Positions 61,166-64,000 of a DNA stretch of 64,000 nt are shown here, piece by piece. The stretch is from Acidimicrobiia bacterium (lineage in GTDB: Bacteria; Acidobacteriota; Vicinamibacteria; Vicinamibacterales; UBA2999), in NCBI GenBank assembly GCA_016871275.1, contig VFZG01000004.1, positions 62,001 to 126,000 on the forward strand, written 5' to 3'. A program made the position numbers and the translations under genes. The notes under the pieces were generated by a model. The model was given only the letters and a program-made list of their open reading frames with translations. It searched no databases and was not told the origin of the DNA. Position 1 is the first letter of the stretch; each line of letters opens with the position of its first letter.

Positions 61166-61924
61166 GTGCGTCTTGCTTGTCCTGAGCGCAGTCGAAGGGC
61201 CTTCGCGCTGACGCTGCTCGCCGTGCTGATCGCGAGCGCCTGCAGCGACGTCATCGCCAGAAAATACGAATACGAAGAGGAGATCTTTCTCGATCTCGAC
61301 GGGTCCGCGACGGTCTACGTCAATGCGTCGGTGCCCGCGCTGGTCGCGCTTCGCGGCGCCCAGCTGCCGGTCGACCCATCGGCCCGGCTGGATCGCACCG
61401 TGGTGCGCGACATCTATTCGTCGTCAGTGTCGCAGGTGGAGAGTGTCACCACCTCACGTCGGGCAGGCCGCCGCTACGTGCACCTCCGCCTCGACGTGCC
61501 CGACATCAGGAAGCTCAGCGAGTCAGCGCCGTTCGGCTGGTCCACCTACCGCTATTCGGAAGGCGACACCTTCGAGTTCGTGCAGGAGGTGCGAGCCGCC
61601 GCGGGCCAGGACGTCGGCAGCGTCGGCTGGGGCGGCGACGAGCTGGTGGCCGTGCGGCTGCACCTGCCAAGCGTGATCAGGTTTCACAATTCGCCGACGC
61701 GCAGGGTCGAGCGGGGCAACATCGTGGTCTGGGAACAGCTGCTCACCGAGCGGCGGCAGGGCGCGCCGCTGCAGATCGAGGCGAGGATGGAGAAGGAATC
61801 GATTCTCTTCCGCACCCTCACCTTGTTTGCCGCGATGGGCGTGCTGGTGGTCATCACCTTCATCGCCGTGATCTGGTTGGTGAAGACCCGCAAGCCTGCG
61901 GGCCGTCACGCCGGCCAGCCCTAG
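61166..61924 (+). CDS. Hypothetical lipoprotein with C-terminal TM helix
   Basis: 252 aa. Begins at GTG with LACPERSRRAFALTLLAVLI and lipobox LIASAC. The mature part is a beta-rich domain (YEYEEEIFLDLDGSATVYVN) ending with a TM helix (LFAAMGVLVVITFIAVIWLV) and a basic tail. The first 12 codons are the dispersed repeat (61176-61201), which supplies the positively charged n-region of the signal. Function unknown. Divergent from polA. Confidence 0.75.
   Translation: MRLACPERSRRAFALTLLAVLIASACSDVIARKYEYEEEIFLDLDGSATVYVNASVPALVALRGAQLPVDPSARLDRTVVRDIYSSSVSQVESVTTSRRAGRRYVHLRLDVPDIRKLSESAPFGWSTYRYSEGDTFEFVQEVRAAAGQDVGSVGWGGDELVAVRLHLPSVIRFHNSPTRRVERGNIVVWEQLLTERRQGAPLQIEARMEKESILFRTLTLFAAMGVLVVITFIAVIWLVKTRKPAGRHAGQP
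61176..61201. repeat. Dispersed repeat forming the 5' end of a gene
   Basis: CTTGTCCTGAGCGCAGTCGA, continuing AGGGCC. Third copy of the family in this window; it is translated as ACPERSRRA in the signal peptide of the lipoprotein. Confidence 0.8.
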
Positions 61925-62505
61925 TTCGACTTGCGGGGCTCCATCGCCTCGCGCACTTCGGCGTCGGTCTTCAGCAGGTTCTTCACTTCGAACTCGCCGA
62001 ACCCCGAGGCGAGCGACCGGGCCAGCATGCGCTCCACATTGCTCTGCACCACGCCTTCGAGCGACACCCTGCCGCGATTCACGACAATGCGGATCGGCGG
62101 ATTGACCATCGCCGCGTATTGCCAGAACGACGAGTGGCTGTAGATCGCCCGCGCAATGCGGAACCGCAGCTCGTCGTCAAAGTTCGACACCGGCAGCACG
62201 CCGATCGCGTTCTCGACCGCGACAACGCCGTCGACCTTGCGCACGCGGCGCTCGAGATCGTCGCGCTTGTAGGGCATCGTCACCCATCCGCTCAACTGCA
62301 CGCGGCCGCCGGTCACCGACGCCGAGATGCTGTCGAAGACGGACAGCTGAGTGTAGCGATTGACTTGATCCGCAATGTCGTTGAAGACCTGCAGATCCTT
62401 TCGCTCGCGCTGTTGCTGGCCCGCCGAAGCTTCGGCGGGGTTGGCGGCCAGCACAGGAGCGAGGGAGAGCAGCGAGACGAACAGCGCAGCGGACAATGTC
62501 CTCAT
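61921..62505 (-). CDS. Exported protein with two BON domains
   Basis: 194 aa. Start chosen at 62505 because GGAGG lies 5 nt upstream; signal MRTLSAALFVSLLSLAPVLA. Two BON modules at about 45-110 and 118-190: SASVTGGRVQLSGWVTMPYK and RIVVNRGRVSLEGVVQSNVE. BON domains bind membranes or act in the periplasm in osmotic or envelope stress. A perfect 20-bp palindrome (62420-62439) lies in the linker after the signal. Confidence 0.88.
   Translation of the reverse strand: MRTLSAALFVSLLSLAPVLAANPAEASAGQQQRERKDLQVFNDIADQVNRYTQLSVFDSISASVTGGRVQLSGWVTMPYKRDDLERRVRKVDGVVAVENAIGVLPVSNFDDELRFRIARAIYSHSSFWQYAAMVNPPIRIVVNRGRVSLEGVVQSNVERMLARSLASGFGEFEVKNLLKTDAEVREAMEPRKSN
62420..62439. repeat. 20-bp perfect palindrome inside the BON gene
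   Basis: CCCGCCGAAGCTTCGGCGGG reads the same on both strands. It encodes PAEASAG in the segment between the signal peptide and the first BON domain. Confidence 0.8.
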
Positions 62506-62520
62506 ACAAACCTCCGAGCC

Positions 62521-62554
62521 TGCCTCGCCGAAGCGCATGAGCGCGAAGGCGGGA
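62521..62554. repeat. Imperfect inverted repeat between BON and VWA genes
   Basis: CCTCGCCGAAGCGC and GCGCGAAGGCGGG flank a 4-nt loop. The arms resemble the palindrome in the BON gene. It may act as an RNA hairpin in the transcript from the VWA gene to the BON gene. Confidence 0.6.
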
Positions 62555-62595
62555 CACCCTCCGCTCCTGCGATTGTCGTGCCAGCGTGATCCGTC

Positions 62596-63717
62596 CTACG
62601 GCGTGGCCACGTAGCCGCGGCGCGCGCGCACCTTCAACGACGGATCGCGCAACTCCACCCTGATGGTGTGCCAGCGGCCGTCGCGATGACCCGGGCTGGG
62701 GTAACCGATGTAGTACTGCTGGCTCAGCTCGTCGGCGATGCTGCCGATGGCCGGATCGAGGTCGCGATGGTCGCGCACGATCTCGGTGCGGCCGCCGCTG
62801 TCGTCGGTCATCTCGCGAAGCGCCACCACGTTGACGCGATCGTCGTTGCCGCCCGCCGAGTAGGTGCCACGTCCGCCACCGCCGCCGATTGGCGGATAGC
62901 CGCCACCGCCGCCCGTGCCGGGAACCGGCAGGCGTCCGCCGCCACCGCGTCCGCCCGCGCCCGGGAAGGGCAGCGGGATCGGCAGGCGGGGTGGCTGATT
63001 CACCGGCGGCAGCGGCCGCTGAAATGTCGGCGTGCCGTTGGCGTCAATGCCGACGGCATACACGAGCACTTCGGTCTCACGAACCACCTGCTTCACTTCC
63101 GAGACGCCGACGCGGCTGCTGGTGTCGTTGCCGTCGGAAATGACGACCACCGCCTTCTTGCGATTCTGGCCGGCGTGCGCCATCGGCACGGCTTCCGCCA
63201 CGGCGTCGTACATCGCCGTGCCGCCGTTCGGGTGTACGCGGCCGATGGCGTTGGCCAATCGATCGCGATCGGTCGTCCAGTCGGCGACGAGATCGGCGTG
63301 CGCGCTGAAGCGATAGAGGAAGAACTCGTCGAGCTCGTCGTTCATCATCCGGAAGAAGCGATCGATCGAGTTCACCGCCGCCGACCACTTCTCGCCGGAC
63401 ATGCTGCCGCTGGTGTCCACGACAATGCCCAGGCTGACCGGCGTTCGTTCGGCGCTGAAGTGCGTGATCTCCACCTGCCTGTTGTCCTCGTAGACAACGA
63501 AGTCTTCCTTGCGCAGCCGGCTGTAGAAGCGGCCCGAGCGATCGGTCACCGTCGCGGTGACGTTGATCAGCTCGACGCCGCTCTTGAACCGGAACCCAGC
63601 CTGCTCCTGCCTGGTCCCCGCAGCGCTGTGCGCGTTGGGGGAGGCCGCCAGCGTGCTGCACGCCAAGGCGGCGACCCCGAACGCGACGATCAGTCGTTTC
63701 GACATGGCCGTGCTCAC
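62596..63717 (-). CDS. Exported VWA-domain protein (VWFA-related, Acidobacteriota type)
   Basis: 373 aa. Signal near ALACSTLAASPNAHSA, then GVELINVTATVTDRSGRFYS and LRKEDFVVYEDN, the N-terminal module seen with this family. The VWA domain follows with a complete MIDAS: VDTSGSMSG, GTAMYDA (Thr) and ISDGNDTS (Asp). A glycine/proline-rich insert (about 240-285) precedes REMTDDSGGRTEIV and QYYIGYPSPGHRDGRWH. Probably periplasmic or surface-exposed. The GTG at 63717 overlaps the preceding stop; an ATG at 63705 is also possible. Confidence 0.92.
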   Translation of the reverse strand: MSTAMSKRLIVAFGVAALACSTLAASPNAHSAAGTRQEQAGFRFKSGVELINVTATVTDRSGRFYSRLRKEDFVVYEDNRQVEITHFSAERTPVSLGIVVDTSGSMSGEKWSAAVNSIDRFFRMMNDELDEFFLYRFSAHADLVADWTTDRDRLANAIGRVHPNGGTAMYDAVAEAVPMAHAGQNRKKAVVVISDGNDTSSRVGVSEVKQVVRETEVLVYAVGIDANGTPTFQRPLPPVNQPPRLPIPLPFPGAGGRGGGGRLPVPGTGGGGGYPPIGGGGGRGTYSAGGNDDRVNVVALREMTDDSGGRTEIVRDHRDLDPAIGSIADELSQQYYIGYPSPGHRDGRWHTIRVELRDPSLKVRARRGYVATP

Positions 63718-64000
63718 TTCAACGTCACGTTGACTGGTTGTTCACCCGCGGCGGCGACCGGCGCGTCGCGCCGATCGATGTGGGGCACCACGCCCTCATC
63801 CGTGCGGAAGCTGACGCGATACCTGGCCACCGTCTCCGGCGCATCCAGCGAGACGACAAACGGCGACTCGTCGCCGGAACCGAGCTTCAGGAAGTCCACA
63901 TTGGCGCGCGAGCTGGTGACGAACGCGCCGGCGCGATCGAACAGAAAGACCACCGCCGAGAGCCGCTCGACCGGTTGACCGGCCGTGGGATTGCGCACCA
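63714..64000 (-). CDS. Partial exported VWA-type or FxLYD-like protein (C-terminus only)
   Basis: The frame is open to the right edge. It ends SAVVFLFDRAGAFVTSSRAN, DFLKLGSGDESPFVVSL and YRVSFRTDEGVVPHIDRR, then VNVTLK-stop. This looks like a beta-sandwich (FxLYD-like) found with the neighbouring VWA family. It is translationally coupled to the VWA gene (GTGA). Most of the protein lies outside the window. Confidence 0.6.
   Translation of the reverse strand, partial: VRNPTAGQPVERLSAVVFLFDRAGAFVTSSRANVDFLKLGSGDESPFVVSLDAPETVARYRVSFRTDEGVVPHIDRRDAPVAAAGEQPVNVTLK

Noticed and set aside
62880..62990. Possible tandem repeat in the VWA gene
   Set aside because: It is a Gly/Pro-rich low-complexity linker (GGGGG and PIPLPFPG stretches), common in this family, not an independent repeat.

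Overview
The window is GC-rich (roughly two thirds G+C) bacterial chromosome, densely packed, with most neighbouring genes overlapping by 4 nt (ATGA or GTGA). An exported VWA protein of the type common in Acidobacteriota, an OmpA/Oar-like TonB receptor with an N-terminal carboxypeptidase-regulatory domain, an apparent DUF5916 relic and a CoxA-CoxC fusion together suggest Acidobacteriota, probably Vicinamibacteria. That placement is inference; no 16S gene is present.

Layout. 1-7.2 kb (minus): start of glutamate synthase gltB, the amtB-glnK pair, a GMC oxidoreductase and gltX. 7.2-8.5 kb: relics (an alpha/beta hydrolase and a BrnT/BrnA-like toxin-antitoxin pair) around a tRNA-Ser(GCU). 8.5-27.0 kb: a large stress and light-response island. 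It holds an SRPBCC protein, an XRE-cupin regulator, a small-protein/deaminase/FAD-oxidoreductase operon, and a long minus-strand run (DUF2177, B12-binding MerR regulator, TonB receptor, thioredoxin-fold protein, SDR, PP2C phosphatase, DUF2878, membrane protein, Dps, DoxX, FeS-type photolyase). Divergent from this is a plus-strand lipid operon (FAD amine oxidase, DUF1365, cyclopropane synthase, acyl-ACP desaturase, truncated DUF523). The divergent promoters at about 22.39-22.47 kb share a symmetric operator of four TGTC half-sites spaced 11 bp apart. The outer half-sites coincide with the -35 hexamers of both promoters, as expected for a CarH/LitR-type photoreceptor repressor.

27.3-30.4 kb (minus): cytochrome oxidase genes, with coxA and coxC fused and a 49-aa CxxC membrane protein between them and coxB. 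30.6-35.6 kb (plus): a cory-CC-star protein with an ArsA ATPase, DinB, argH, and a sodium:solute symporter bracketed by two about 31-aa single-TM proteins. 36-47.8 kb: beta-CASP nuclease, dipeptidyl-peptidase III, HEAT-cyclophilin, aminotransferase, malQ, an NHL relic, an ENPP-type phosphodiesterase lipoprotein, an MFS transporter and a 5'-truncated TetR gene. 47.9-58.4 kb: TPR protein, rmuC, a PEGA pseudogene, an M23 peptidase, DUF1015, a broken serA, serC, pcnB, a degenerate trypsin-like protein and a TPR-like protein. 58.5-64 kb: polA, a membrane-anchored lipoprotein, a BON protein and VWA-type exported proteins.

Two themes cut across the annotation. First, short dispersed repeats are frequent. 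Degenerate 7-bp tandem arrays occur inside gltB, inside the coxA-coxC linker, at the coxA 5' end, before the cory-CC-star gene and before serA. A second family, related to TCCTGAGCGNAGTCGAAGG, occurs three times, twice inside coding sequence. Second, about eight genes are broken by frameshift, nonsense mutation, deletion or truncation. These need read-level checking to separate real decay from assembly error.
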